From contig CAZEWN010000015.1 of NCBI GenBank assembly GCA_964516135.1, forward strand, positions 21,315-85,314: a DNA stretch of 64,000 nucleotides. Direction: 5' to 3'. This document shows, one piece after another, positions 24,351-33,283 of this stretch. Below the pieces are notes generated by a model that was not told the origin of the DNA, made no database searches, and was given only the letters and a program-made list of their open reading frames with translations. The translations under genes and the position numbers were made by a program. Numbering within the stretch: the first letter of the stretch is position 1; every line of letters begins with the position of its first letter. The stretch is from 34-65-8 sp964516135 (GTDB taxonomy: Bacteria; Pseudomonadota; Alphaproteobacteria; Sphingomonadales; Sphingomonadaceae).

Positions 24351-25385
24351 CTAGTTTCGCATGGTGCTGCCGCGCGGCACCAGCGTCACCGGAACGCGGC
24401 GATTGTCCGCGTCGCCGCTCCCCAGCACCGCGTCGACCAGCGCCGCTCCGGCCGCGGCCGGGTCGGGGCCAATCGTGCTCAAGGGAGGGCGGCTGAACCG
24501 TCCGGCAAGCAAATCGTCGAAACCGACCACTCCGATCTCGTCAGGCACGCGGATGTCAGCATTGGTCAACGCCTCGATCGCGCCCAGCGCCATCGCATCG
24601 CAGGCTGCGAAGATCGCGTCGACCCCGTCGCCGCGCTCGATCAGTCGCTGTGCCGCGCGGCGCCCTTCCGCCTCGCGGCTGGCGTCGCTGACCGTGGCCA
24701 TCAGATAGGGATCGAGCCCCGCTGCGCGCATCGCCCCGGCATAGCCTTCCCAGCGCTCGGTGAACTGGACCTGCGGGGTGTCGAGCGCGCCCAGGAAGCA
24801 GGGGCGGCGATATCCTTGCGCCAGCAGATGCTCGACCGCGATCCGCCCGGCGGCACGATTGTCTGACCGGACCCATTCGAGTTCATCGAAGGGCGATCCC
24901 CAGTAAACCACTCGTCGGCCATCGCTGTCGAGCCCGCGAAAATAGTCCCACGCGGGCTGATTGGTTGTGGTTCCGATCACGACCAGCCCATCGGCCCAGC
25001 CGCGCTCCTGATAATGCCCGAACAGGCTTTCCCCGCTCGCCTGAAACGAAACCAGCGTTTCGAACCCGCGCCCGGACGCGGCGACGCACACGCTGCCGAG
25101 CAGGGCATAGGCAAAGGGATTGATCGTCGACGCGCTTTCGCCCGGACGACAGATCACCACCACTGCCAGCGTGCCGGTCGAACCCCGCCGCAGCCGCGCC
25201 GCGCGCTCGTCGACGAAATAACCCAGTTCCTCCGCCGCGCGCACTACCTTGGTCCGTGTCGGCTCGGCGATCACGGGCGATCCCGCTAGCGCGCGGCTTA
25301 CGGTCGACTGGCTGACCCCGGCCTTCTCGGCCACGTCGAAGGAAGTTGGGCGCCGGTTCCGCTGTGTGGGCCGCTGGTCGTTCAT
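24351..25385 (-). CDS. LacI/GalR-family transcriptional regulator
   Basis: 344 residues. The N-terminal helix-turn-helix is TSFDVAEKAGVSQSTVSRAL (about 14-33) with the hinge-helix region ELGYFVDERAARLRRG; the rest is a sugar-binding periplasmic-type domain (IGVVGFDDLLAGRFSRPPLS near the end). It is divergent from zwf-edd-eda with 154 bp between starts and converges on the PEPC-like gene, so it is positioned to control both sugar operons. The effector is unknown; glucose, gluconate or a pathway intermediate such as KDPG would fit. Confidence 0.9.
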   Translation of the reverse strand: MNDQRPTQRNRRPTSFDVAEKAGVSQSTVSRALAGSPVIAEPTRTKVVRAAEELGYFVDERAARLRRGSTGTLAVVVICRPGESASTINPFAYALLGSVCVAASGRGFETLVSFQASGESLFGHYQERGWADGLVVIGTTTNQPAWDYFRGLDSDGRRVVYWGSPFDELEWVRSDNRAAGRIAVEHLLAQGYRRPCFLGALDTPQVQFTERWEGYAGAMRAAGLDPYLMATVSDASREAEGRRAAQRLIERGDGVDAIFAACDAMALGAIEALTNADIRVPDEIGVVGFDDLLAGRFSRPPLSTIGPDPAAAGAALVDAVLGSGDADNRRVPVTLVPRGSTMRN

Positions 25386-25462
25386 GCCGCATGGGGTCTA
25401 TCGGCATTGACGGGCAGGGGGCAAGCACGGAGGCTCCGCTGCCAACAATCGCGGCGTCCACA

Positions 25463-25478
25463 GGTGAATATGTATGCG
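25463..25478. promoter_or_regulatory. 16-bp element upstream of zwf, identical to one upstream of glk
   Basis: GGTGAATATGTATGCG, 62 bp before the zwf ATG and 78 bp before the divergent LacI-type gene, is the exact copy of 20523-20538. The flanks differ apart from a nearby CAC on the left side. It is a candidate operator for the LacI-family protein or a shared promoter core. Confidence 0.6.
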
Positions 25479-25539
25479 ACCCACTGGCGCTGCGCCGCCC
25501 GTGCCCTTAGGGGAGGCAGGGCATTGGAAAGGCCCGTCG

Positions 25540-26979
25540 ATGAGCTTCACCGCCGATCGTCTTCTGCTGTTCGGGGCGACCGGCGACCTCGCGCAACGGA
25601 TGCTGCTGCCATCGCTGGCAGCACTCGATCATGATGGACTGCTGCCTGACGATTTGCGGATCGTCGGCACAGCACGCACCGAAATGGGTGACGGCGAATT
25701 CCGCAATTTCGCCCGCGCGGCATTGGAGAAATATCTTCCCGCCAACCGCCGAGGCGGCATGGCCGGGTTCCTTAACCGGCTCTATTATCAAGCACTTGAT
25801 GCCACCTCTCTTGATGGGTTCAAGGATCTCGCTGCAAAGGTAGGCGACCCCAAGCAGGGGCTGGCGATTTTCTTGTCGACCGCGCCCAGCCTGTTTGAAC
25901 CGACCATTCGCGGCTTGCAGCATGCCGGGCTGGATGGCGCGAATGTTCGCATGTGCCTGGAAAAGCCGCTCGGCACCGACCTCGCTTCCAGTCGCGAGAT
26001 AAATGACGCGGTCGCGGCCGCCTTCCCCGAGCGCCGTATTTTCCGCATCGACCACTATCTGGGCAAGGAAACGGTCCAGAACCTCTTGGCGTTGCGCTTC
26101 GCCAACGTGCTGTTCGAGCCGTTGTGGAACGCGGCGCATATCGATCACGTCCAGATCACCGTGGGTGAAACGGTGGGGTTGGAGGGCCGCGTCGCGTTTT
26201 ACGACGATGCGGGCGCGCTGCGCGACATGGTCCAGAACCACATGCTCCAGCTCCTCGCGCTGGTGGCGATGGAACCGCCAGGCAACTTCGATGCGACCGC
26301 CGTGCGCGACGAGAAGGTCAAGGTGCTGCGGTCCCTTCGCAAGGTGGCCGAGGGTGAAACAGTGACCGGCCAGTACCGCGCCGGGGCGATCGCGGGCCAG
26401 GCCGTGCCCGGCTATGACGAGGAACTCGGCAAGCCGTCGGCCACCGAAACCTTCGTCGCGATCAAGGCGCATGTGGACAACTGGCGTTGGAAGGGCGTGC
26501 CGTTCTACCTCAGGACCGGCAAACGCCTGCCGCAGCGCGTGACCGAAATCGTGGTCCAGTTCCGCTGCGTGCCGCACTCGATCTTCGCTGACAAAGGTGC
26601 GCGGATGACGCCGAACAAGCTCGTTATCGGCATCCAACCGGAAGAAAACATCACCCTTTCGTTGATGGCCAAGGTTCCGGGTCTGGACCGCGAGGGCATC
26701 CGCCTTCGCAGCGTACCTCTCAACATTGCTATGCCCGACGCATTTTCCGGGGCGGTCCGCCGGATCGCGTACGAGCGCCTGCTGCTCGACCTGGTGGAGG
26801 GCGACCAGACGCTGTTCGTGCGCCGCGATGAGGTCGAGGCGCAATGGGACTGGATTGATGGCATCCGCGCCGGCTGGACCGAGCAGAGCCTGGAACCCAG
26901 GCCCTATCCCTCCGGCACGTGGGGACCGAGCGCTGCGATCGCGCTGGCCGAGCGCGACGGGGTGACTTGGCATGAGTAG
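25540..26979 (+). CDS. zwf: Glucose-6-phosphate 1-dehydrogenase
   Basis: 479 residues. Oxidises glucose 6-phosphate to 6-phosphogluconolactone with NAD(P)+. The nucleotide-binding motif is LLLFGATGDLAQRMLLPSL and the active-site signature is RIDHYLGKETVQNLLALRFAN, with CLEKPLGTD earlier. ATG at 25540 has GGAAAGG upstream and gives the normal family N-terminus. First gene of the zwf-edd-eda operon. No 6-phosphogluconolactonase gene is next to it. Confidence 0.95.
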   Translation: MSFTADRLLLFGATGDLAQRMLLPSLAALDHDGLLPDDLRIVGTARTEMGDGEFRNFARAALEKYLPANRRGGMAGFLNRLYYQALDATSLDGFKDLAAKVGDPKQGLAIFLSTAPSLFEPTIRGLQHAGLDGANVRMCLEKPLGTDLASSREINDAVAAAFPERRIFRIDHYLGKETVQNLLALRFANVLFEPLWNAAHIDHVQITVGETVGLEGRVAFYDDAGALRDMVQNHMLQLLALVAMEPPGNFDATAVRDEKVKVLRSLRKVAEGETVTGQYRAGAIAGQAVPGYDEELGKPSATETFVAIKAHVDNWRWKGVPFYLRTGKRLPQRVTEIVVQFRCVPHSIFADKGARMTPNKLVIGIQPEENITLSLMAKVPGLDREGIRLRSVPLNIAMPDAFSGAVRRIAYERLLLDLVEGDQTLFVRRDEVEAQWDWIDGIRAGWTEQSLEPRPYPSGTWGPSAAIALAERDGVTWHE

Positions 26980-27006
26980 GTTTACGCAGACAGTCAGGGG
27001 TTGGCC

Positions 27007-28815
27007 ATGACGGTTCACGATACCGTGCATCGCGTCACCCAGCGGGTCATCGCCAACTCGCGCGCCAGCCGCGCCGCTTATCTGGCGCTGATGGAGCGCG
27101 AAGGCGAAGATGCGCCCGACCGGAGCCTCGTCTCGTGCTCCAACCTCGCCCATGCCTTTGCCGGCGCGCTGGAGGACCAGGCGGCGCTGAAGGCAAACCG
27201 TGGCCCGAACATCGGCATTGTGACCAGCTACAACGATATGCTGAGCGCGCATCAGCCCTATGGTCGCTATCCTGAGCGACTGAAAATTTACGCGCGCGAG
27301 GTTGGCGCCACCGCGCAGGTCGCAGGCGCAACCCCGGCAATGTGCGATGGGGTGACGCAGGGCGAAACAGGCATGGAACTAAGCCTGTTCAGCCGCGACG
27401 TAATCGCGCTCTCCACCGGCGTCGCATTGAGCCACGCGATGTACGACGGCGCGCTGATGCTCGGCATTTGCGACAAGATCGTGCCTGGCCTGCTGATCGG
27501 CGCGTTGCGGTTCGGCCACCTGCCGACGATTTTCGTGCCCAGCGGCCCGATGCCGACCGGGGTATCCAACAAGGAGAAGCAGCGCGTCCGTCAGCTTTAT
27601 GCCGAGGGCAAGGCGGGTCGCGCCGAGCTGCTCGAAAGCGAACTGGGCAGCTACCACTCGCCCGGTACCTGCACCTTCTATGGCACCGCCAATTCCAATC
27701 AGATGATGATGGAAATGATGGGGCTGCACATTCCCGGCAGCGCGTTCGTCCAGCCGGGCACGAAACTGCGCCAGGCGCTGGACCGCGAGGCGGTGCACCG
27801 GGTCGCGGCGATCGGGCGCGGCGGCAACGACTATCGCTCGCTGGCCCGCTGCGTGGACGAGAAGGCGATCGTCAATGCGGCGGTGGGCCTGCTGGCGACC
27901 GGCGGCTCGACCAACCACGCGATCCACATCCCGGCAATGGCGCGGGCGGCGGGCATCGCATTTGACTGGACCGACCTTGCCGAACTTTCCAGCGCCGTGC
28001 CGCTGATCGCGCGCGTCTATCCCAATGGCGCGGGCGACGTGAACCATTTCCACGTCGCGGGCGGCATGGGCTTCGTCATCGGCGAACTGCTCGCGGCCGG
28101 CCTCGCCCACCGCGACGTGCTGACCGTCGGGACCGGCGACCTCGCCGAATATGCGAAGGAACCGGGGCTGGACGGCGAAACACTCGCCTGGCGCGATGTC
28201 GGTGGCAGCGGCGACCCCGAAATGCTCCGTCCAGCCACCGATCCGTTCCAGCCCGATGGCGGGATGAAGCTGGTCGAGGGGAACCTCGGCCGGGCCTGCT
28301 TCAAGTCCTCCGCGGTCGATCCCGATCGCTGGACCGTCGAGGCGCCGTGCCGGGTGTTCCAGACCCAGCACGACGTGATCGAGGCGTTTGGCGCGGGCGA
28401 GCTCGATCGCGATGTGGTCGTGGTGGTCCGTTTCCAGGGTCCATGCGCGAATGGCATGCCGGAGTTGCACAAACTGACCCCGCCGCTGGGCGTGCTGCAA
28501 GACCGCGGCTACCGCGTCGCGCTGGTCACAGACGGGCGCATGTCGGGCGCCAGCGGCAAAGTGCCCGCCGCGATTCACGTTACGCCCGAGGCGCTGGGCG
28601 GCGGTCCACTCGCCCGCCTGCGCGATGGCGACATGGTTCGCCTGTGCGCGGCCACCGGTGAACTTTCGACCACCGCCGATCTCGCCGCGCGCGTAGCGGC
28701 CCCCGATCCGCAGGACCAGCACGGCATGGGCCGCGAGCTCTTCACCATGTTCCGCCGGTTCGCCGATGGAGCCGAACAGGGCGGCAGCGCGATGCTCGCC
28801 ACAGCAGGATTTTGA
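27007..28815 (+). CDS. edd: 6-phosphogluconate dehydratase
   Basis: 602 residues, normal length. Converts 6-phosphogluconate to 2-keto-3-deoxy-6-phosphogluconate. The IlvD/Edd family [4Fe-4S] Cys motifs are visible: TPAMCDGVTQGETGMELS, LGICDKIVPGLL and GTCTFYGTANSNQMMMEMMG. The C-terminal RMSGASGKVPAAIHVTPEA is conserved. ATG at 27007 is six bases after AGGGG. It lies 27 bp after zwf and one base before eda's ATG, so all three are one transcript. Confidence 0.95.
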   Translation: MTVHDTVHRVTQRVIANSRASRAAYLALMEREGEDAPDRSLVSCSNLAHAFAGALEDQAALKANRGPNIGIVTSYNDMLSAHQPYGRYPERLKIYAREVGATAQVAGATPAMCDGVTQGETGMELSLFSRDVIALSTGVALSHAMYDGALMLGICDKIVPGLLIGALRFGHLPTIFVPSGPMPTGVSNKEKQRVRQLYAEGKAGRAELLESELGSYHSPGTCTFYGTANSNQMMMEMMGLHIPGSAFVQPGTKLRQALDREAVHRVAAIGRGGNDYRSLARCVDEKAIVNAAVGLLATGGSTNHAIHIPAMARAAGIAFDWTDLAELSSAVPLIARVYPNGAGDVNHFHVAGGMGFVIGELLAAGLAHRDVLTVGTGDLAEYAKEPGLDGETLAWRDVGGSGDPEMLRPATDPFQPDGGMKLVEGNLGRACFKSSAVDPDRWTVEAPCRVFQTQHDVIEAFGAGELDRDVVVVVRFQGPCANGMPELHKLTPPLGVLQDRGYRVALVTDGRMSGASGKVPAAIHVTPEALGGGPLARLRDGDMVRLCAATGELSTTADLAARVAAPDPQDQHGMGRELFTMFRRFADGAEQGGSAMLATAGF

Positions 28816-28816
28816 A

Positions 28817-29434
28817 ATGACCCAGATCGCCACCGTGATGCGGACCGCCCCAGTCATTCCCGTGATCGTCATCGACGATGTGGCCCATGCCCAACCGCTG
28901 GCCGAAGCGCTGGTGGCAGGCGGCCTGCGCGTGCTCGAGGTAACGCTGCGCACGCCAGCCGCGCTCGATGCGATCGCGGCGATGAAGCGCGTGCCCGGCG
29001 CGATCGTGGGCGCTGGCACGGTAACCAACGAACACGACCTCGACCGGGCGCTATCTGTCGGCAGCGAATTCGTGGTGTCGCCGGGCCTGACGGAAACGCT
29101 CGGCCGCGCAGCGATCGCGCGTGGCGTTCCGTTCCTGCCGGGTGTCGCAAACGCCGGTGACGTGATGCGCGGGCTCGACCTCGGGCTCACGCACTTCAAG
29201 TTCTTCCCCGCCATGGCGGCGGGTGGGCTGCCCGCGCTGAAGGCGCTTGCCGCGCCGTTCGGGCAATGCCGTTTCTGCCCGACGGGGGGCATAGGGCTCG
29301 GCAATGCGTCCGAATGGCTTGTATTCGACCCGGTGCTGTGTGTGGGGGGAAGCTGGGTTGCCCCGCGCGGAGCCGTTGACGTCGCCGAGGTCGAACGACT
29401 GGCGCGCGAGGCGTTTGCGCTCGATCCGCGTTAA
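28817..29434 (+). CDS. eda: 2-dehydro-3-deoxy-6-phosphogluconate aldolase
   Basis: 205 residues. Splits KDPG into pyruvate and glyceraldehyde 3-phosphate, the last step of the Entner-Doudoroff route. Conserved landmarks: VLEVTLRTPAALDAI with the catalytic Glu, GAGTVTN, FLPGVAN, HFKFFPA with the Schiff-base Lys, and PTGGI. Only one base separates it from the edd stop. It may also act as hydroxyglutarate aldolase, as known for the family. Confidence 0.95.
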   Translation: MTQIATVMRTAPVIPVIVIDDVAHAQPLAEALVAGGLRVLEVTLRTPAALDAIAAMKRVPGAIVGAGTVTNEHDLDRALSVGSEFVVSPGLTETLGRAAIARGVPFLPGVANAGDVMRGLDLGLTHFKFFPAMAAGGLPALKALAAPFGQCRFCPTGGIGLGNASEWLVFDPVLCVGGSWVAPRGAVDVAEVERLAREAFALDPR

Positions 29435-29452
29435 CCTTTTCCACCGGATCGT

Positions 29453-29470
29453 CCGCCGCCGGGACGGCGG
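29453..29470 (+). terminator. GC-rich hairpin after eda
   Basis: CCGCCG and CGGCGG form a perfect six-base stem around a six-base loop, 19 bp after the eda stop. There is no run of T after it, so an intrinsic terminator is uncertain. Confidence 0.3.
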
Positions 29471-29505
29471 GGCGGCGATGCTGGAAATCTTAATTCGCGC
29501 GGCCC

Positions 29506-30198
29506 ATGATGCGCAGCATGGACCCGATGATCAAATGGATCGGCGGCGCGACGGCCGCCGTCGTTGCCGCCCTTGTCCTCGCCAGCGCGGGTGGCAACCT
29601 CCTGACCAGCTCCGCTCAGGAACCTGCCGAAAAACATGAAACCGCGATCCCGATCGACCCCGCCAAGATACCCTTGACCGACGAACGCGTGCCGAGTGCC
29701 TCCGCCGAGTCAGCCGTTGCTCCAGTTAACCAGGGCTTGGTGATCAAGCGCGTGCTGCCCATCAAGGGCCCGATCAAATACGGCGAATGGCATTGGGACG
29801 ACGCGGGCGTGCCCGACGGACCGCTGGTGATCACCGTCGACCTCGAGGCGCGCGTGATTTCGATCTTCCGCGATGGCTACGAGATTGGCGCGGCGGCGGC
29901 GATGCTTGGCACTGAGGCCCATCCCACCCCCACCGGCACATTCCCGATCATCAGCAAGGAACGCCACAACGTTTCTGAAAAATACGGCAATGCGCCAATG
30001 CCCTGGACACTGCGGCTGACACCTGATGGGATTGCCATCCATGGCGGTTCTGAAGTCGAAAACGGCTATGCCAGCCATGGCTGCATCGCCATCCCCGACG
30101 GCCTTGCAAGTCGGCTGTTTGCCGAAGCGAGCAAAGGCGACAAGGTCATCATCACGCGGGGCAAGCGCATCGGCGTGGGTGACGCGATCGTTTCCTGA
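29506..30198 (+). CDS. L,D-transpeptidase (YkuD-domain protein)
   Basis: 230 residues with an N-terminal signal-anchor (about 9-30: WIGGATAAVVAALVLASAGG) and a YkuD domain (about 105-220). The catalytic segment is IHGGSEVENGYASHGCIAI; Cys in SHGC is the nucleophile. The residue two after the Cys is Ala, where Arg or Asn is usual, and the His-to-Ser spacing is short. It would cross-link peptidoglycan or attach proteins to it in the periplasm. Several in-frame ATGs (29506, 29509, 29518, 29527) occur without a clear ribosome site, so the start is uncertain. Confidence 0.87.
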   Translation: MMRSMDPMIKWIGGATAAVVAALVLASAGGNLLTSSAQEPAEKHETAIPIDPAKIPLTDERVPSASAESAVAPVNQGLVIKRVLPIKGPIKYGEWHWDDAGVPDGPLVITVDLEARVISIFRDGYEIGAAAAMLGTEAHPTPTGTFPIISKERHNVSEKYGNAPMPWTLRLTPDGIAIHGGSEVENGYASHGCIAIPDGLASRLFAEASKGDKVIITRGKRIGVGDAIVS

Positions 30199-30199
30199 G

Positions 30200-31171
30200 C
30201 TAGCCGGTCCGGCGCGGGTTTTCGGGCGCGAACAACCACACGGCTTCGCCTTCCTTGATCGCGACCCGCGCGGCCAGGCCGCCGATATTGCATGGTTGCC
30301 CGTCCACCAGCGAGGCGACCATGCGCGCGGCCTCCCCCGTGTCGAGCGGCAGCCCGAGCGCTTTCGCAACGGCCTGGATCACCCCGGCCCGGATCAGGTT
30401 CGCGCCCGGCCTTGCGGCGCATGAGGTGGCATAGGCCAAGCCATCCCCGTGAACGCGCACGTACTCGTCGAATTCGCGCCCGACTGCCAAAACGATTGCG
30501 TCATCCGCCTCGGCCAGCAGTGCCGCACTACGCGCCAGGCCGGACACCGCAATCCAGTCCGCACCGGCCAACGCGCGGCGCATGCGGGCCCGGTCGAACC
30601 GTTCGTCGAAATTGGACGGGTCGGCGGCAGGCGTTAATCCTGCCACCGCGACAAGCGCGCCAAGCTCTGCGCGCCGCCATCCGAGAAGCGGGCGCAGCAG
30701 CGGCAAGCGATTGCCTGGAACCGTCGTCCGGGCGCGAATGCCGGCAAGGCCGCGCACCCCGCTGCCCCGGTTCAATCGCATCAGCAAGGTCTCCGCCTGA
30801 TCGTCCATGTGGTGCGCGGTCAGCAACGCCGCGAGCCCGTGTCCCTCAGCCCAGCCGCCGAGCGCGCCGTATCGCGCGGCGCGGGCGCGATCCTGAAGGT
30901 TTCCCCCGCCCACCTCCACCTTGAGAGTGACATGAGGAACGCCGAGCATTTCGCAAAGGCGCGCCACCATCGCCGCCTCGTCCGCGTTTTCGGGGCGCAG
31001 TCCATGATCGACCGTGGCCGCCTCGACCATGCCAGGCAACGCCGCATGGGCCAGGAGGAGCAAGGCAAGACTGTCCGGGCCGCCCGAGACCGCCAGGCCG
31101 ATCCGCTCACCCATCGGCCACAACCGGGCAAGGTCGGCCCGGAAGCGCTCTACCAGATCATGATCAGGCAC
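30200..31171 (-). CDS. tilS: tRNA(Ile)-lysidine synthase
   Basis: 323 residues. Modifies C34 of the CAU-anticodon tRNA-Ile to lysidine so that it reads AUA. The PP-loop ATP motif SGGPDS is at residues 29-34; TVDHGLRPENADEA, LTAHHMDDQAETLLMRLNRG and the later RFDRARMRR are conserved. It is on the short side, with little of the C-terminal domains of the E. coli enzyme, as often in alphaproteobacteria. Last gene of a rodZ-cpoB-tilS run and tail-to-tail with the L,D-transpeptidase gene. Confidence 0.93.
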   Translation of the reverse strand: MPDHDLVERFRADLARLWPMGERIGLAVSGGPDSLALLLLAHAALPGMVEAATVDHGLRPENADEAAMVARLCEMLGVPHVTLKVEVGGGNLQDRARAARYGALGGWAEGHGLAALLTAHHMDDQAETLLMRLNRGSGVRGLAGIRARTTVPGNRLPLLRPLLGWRRAELGALVAVAGLTPAADPSNFDERFDRARMRRALAGADWIAVSGLARSAALLAEADDAIVLAVGREFDEYVRVHGDGLAYATSCAARPGANLIRAGVIQAVAKALGLPLDTGEAARMVASLVDGQPCNIGGLAARVAIKEGEAVWLFAPENPRRTG

Positions 31172-31175
31172 GGTT

Positions 31176-32129
31176 TCAATTGCAGGTCACCTTGCGGCGG
31201 CTGGCCTGGTATTGCGAGGACAGCCGCCCGGTCGCGATGGCGGGATAGGTCTCGCTGAATTCAGCCAACGCGATACAGGCGCGATTGGTGTCGTTCGAGG
31301 CGATCATCGCTTCGGCCAGATAAAGCAAGCTGTCGGCAGCGCGGGCGCCGCTCTTGTCCGCCTGGTAATTTCGCAAGAACCATGAGGCCGCTTCTCGCGG
31401 CTTGCCATCATCGAGATAGGCCCGGCCGAGCAGGTTGCGACCGAAGGTCGCGCGCGAATGGCGCGGATACTTCTCTACGAACATGGTGAGCTGCTGCTGC
31501 GCCTCGGGATAAAAACCGGCTTCCCACAAGCGGAAGCCATAGGAATATTCGTCATCCGCCGCATCGCTTGTCTGCGGTTTGGCAATGGCCTGGACCGCGG
31601 CGAGCCGCTGAGCGGTTGGCCCGGTCGCGGCAGCAGCGGCTGGCGCGGCGGGCTGTGCGGCGGGGCGCGTCGCGGGGGCAGCGCCCATCGCCTGGAGATT
31701 GCCAGTCGAGGCCGTGCCAGGCACCGGCGCCGGCGTGGGCGCGGGTGTGCTGGCGGCAGTGGTCGTCACCTCCAGCGCGCCGAGCCGCGTGGTCAACTGG
31801 ACGATCGCATTGCTGTTCTGCTCAGTCTGCGCGGTCAAGGTGGCAATCTGTGCCTCGAGCGCATCGAGCCGGGCCAGAATATCGGTAACCGCTGTGGTAC
31901 TCGGCGTCGTCGGGGTGGTGCGCGGCTGGGTGCCACTGGCGATCTGCGGTTCGAAGAAACGTCCGTCTCCACCGGGGAAAACCTGTCGCTGCACCGCGCG
32001 CATTTCGCTTTCGAGCTTGCGGAGGCGCGCCTCGGCTGAATTGTCCTGCGCCAGCGCGGGCGCGGCTGTCAGTCCGGTGGCGATCATGGCAAGCGCGCCG
32101 ATCGCGGCGCGGCTGGTGCGGGAAATCAT
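31176..32129 (-). CDS. CpoB/YbgF-like periplasmic TPR protein
   Basis: 317 residues. Signal peptide (ends near APALAQD), a short coiled coil (SAEARLRKLESEMRAVQRQV), a Thr/Ala/Pro-rich linker (about 80-180) and C-terminal tetratricopeptide repeats (DDEYSYGFRLWEAGFYPEAQ, FGRNLLGRAYLDDGKPREAA). This matches CpoB/YbgF, which links the Tol-Pal system and peptidoglycan synthesis, although no tol-pal genes are in the window. Start MISRTSR is chosen because it begins the signal peptide. Four bases separate it from tilS. Confidence 0.8.
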   Translation of the reverse strand: MISRTSRAAIGALAMIATGLTAAPALAQDNSAEARLRKLESEMRAVQRQVFPGGDGRFFEPQIASGTQPRTTPTTPSTTAVTDILARLDALEAQIATLTAQTEQNSNAIVQLTTRLGALEVTTTAASTPAPTPAPVPGTASTGNLQAMGAAPATRPAAQPAAPAAAAATGPTAQRLAAVQAIAKPQTSDAADDEYSYGFRLWEAGFYPEAQQQLTMFVEKYPRHSRATFGRNLLGRAYLDDGKPREAASWFLRNYQADKSGARAADSLLYLAEAMIASNDTNRACIALAEFSETYPAIATGRLSSQYQASRRKVTCN

Positions 32130-32272
32130 TGTCCTCGTCGCTCCTGTATCATCACTTCCCGTCAGCCTCGCGAGCACGGGAAAACGGGGGCTGCACAGAT
32201 GCGGCAATCTCTGCCCAAGCGAAACCGCGCTGTCGAGCGTGCCTGATGGCAAAGCCGGGGAAAGCGCGGCCG

Positions 32273-33127
32273 TCAGGTGCCTGTCGCGGGCTCCCGCGCC
32301 GGCGCGGGAGCCGCGCCACTTTCGGCGACGGCATCGTTACGGGCGAGCAACGCGCTGGCAGTGACGGGTACATCGCGGACTATCCGCTGTTCCTCGGCCA
32401 GCTTCGGCACCTCGCGCCCGCCTACGGTGATGCTCAGCGCGTCGGGGCGTCCGGTCCATACCTGCAGCCCCTCCGCATCGGTGGGCACGGCGTATCGCTC
32501 GCCAACCGCCATCTGCTTTTGCATCAACTGCGCGCCCGAGGCGTCGTAGAACTTGACCCACACCCCGTCCTCGATCGCGGTAAACACGACTTCGCCGCCA
32601 GCGGGCGACGCAGCCGTCGCCACAGCGGCGCGCGTGGCGTCGGCGGGCCGTTCCGCCTGTGGAGCCTGATCCACCGGATCGCTCAGTGGTGCGGGACCAA
32701 GCCCCGGGGCGAAGTAGCTGCGATAGAAGGAGAAACCACCGACCAGCAGGAGCACCGCGGCAAGCGCAGTCAACCAGGCGAGCCCTCGCGAGGGGACGCG
32801 CGCCGGATCGCCGGGTTCGTACTTCTGGCCCTCGCCCCGGTCATCACCGCTGGCACGGGCCAGCTCGCCGCGCACCTGATCGGTAATCTCGGCGGCATCG
32901 AGCCCGACCACCTTGGCGTAGCTGCGCGAAAAGCCGATCGCATAAGCACGCGAGGGGAGCCGCGAATATTCGCCACTCTCAAGCGTTTGGATATGCCGCT
33001 GGGGAATGCGCGTTTCCGCCGCGATCTGCTCGACCGATAACTTCCCTGCCTCGCGCGCGCGGCGAAGTCGCATGCCGACACTGTCCAGCGGCAGTTGTTC
33101 TTCCAGAACGTCTGACTTTTCTTCCAT
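32273..33127 (-). CDS. rodZ: RodZ-like membrane protein with N-terminal HTH
   Basis: 284 residues. A cytoplasmic Xre-type helix-turn-helix (about 18-85: GMRLRRAREAGKLSVEQIAA, YAIGFSRSYAKVVGLD), one membrane helix (about 114-134: LAWLTALAAVLLLVGGFSFY), a Pro/Ala-rich linker and a C-terminal beta domain of the DUF4115 type (FTAIEDGVWVKFYDASGAQL). RodZ links MreB filaments to the envelope and sets cell shape. It is upstream of cpoB and tilS in the same direction with a gap of 143 bp. Confidence 0.88.
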   Translation of the reverse strand: MEEKSDVLEEQLPLDSVGMRLRRAREAGKLSVEQIAAETRIPQRHIQTLESGEYSRLPSRAYAIGFSRSYAKVVGLDAAEITDQVRGELARASGDDRGEGQKYEPGDPARVPSRGLAWLTALAAVLLLVGGFSFYRSYFAPGLGPAPLSDPVDQAPQAERPADATRAAVATAASPAGGEVVFTAIEDGVWVKFYDASGAQLMQKQMAVGERYAVPTDAEGLQVWTGRPDALSITVGGREVPKLAEEQRIVRDVPVTASALLARNDAVAESGAAPAPAREPATGT

Positions 33128-33283
33128 CCCGACCCCGGTTTTCCGACGCGCACATTAGTTTTGCATAACAGAATGCCGGATGAACGAGGGTGTCAAGCGC
33201 GGTGAACCACGCATGCGCGGCGATTCGACGGAACGCATCGTCCGAGCGGCGAAGGCACGCCAAAACAGGGGCCTCCCCGCCCC

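Noticed and set aside
25507..27252. A 581-codon minus-strand frame opposite zwf and edd
   Set aside because: It runs across two well-identified genes and their gap; no domain is recognised.
27379..29304. A 641-codon minus-strand frame opposite edd and eda
   Set aside because: Antisense shadow of two complete Entner-Doudoroff genes.
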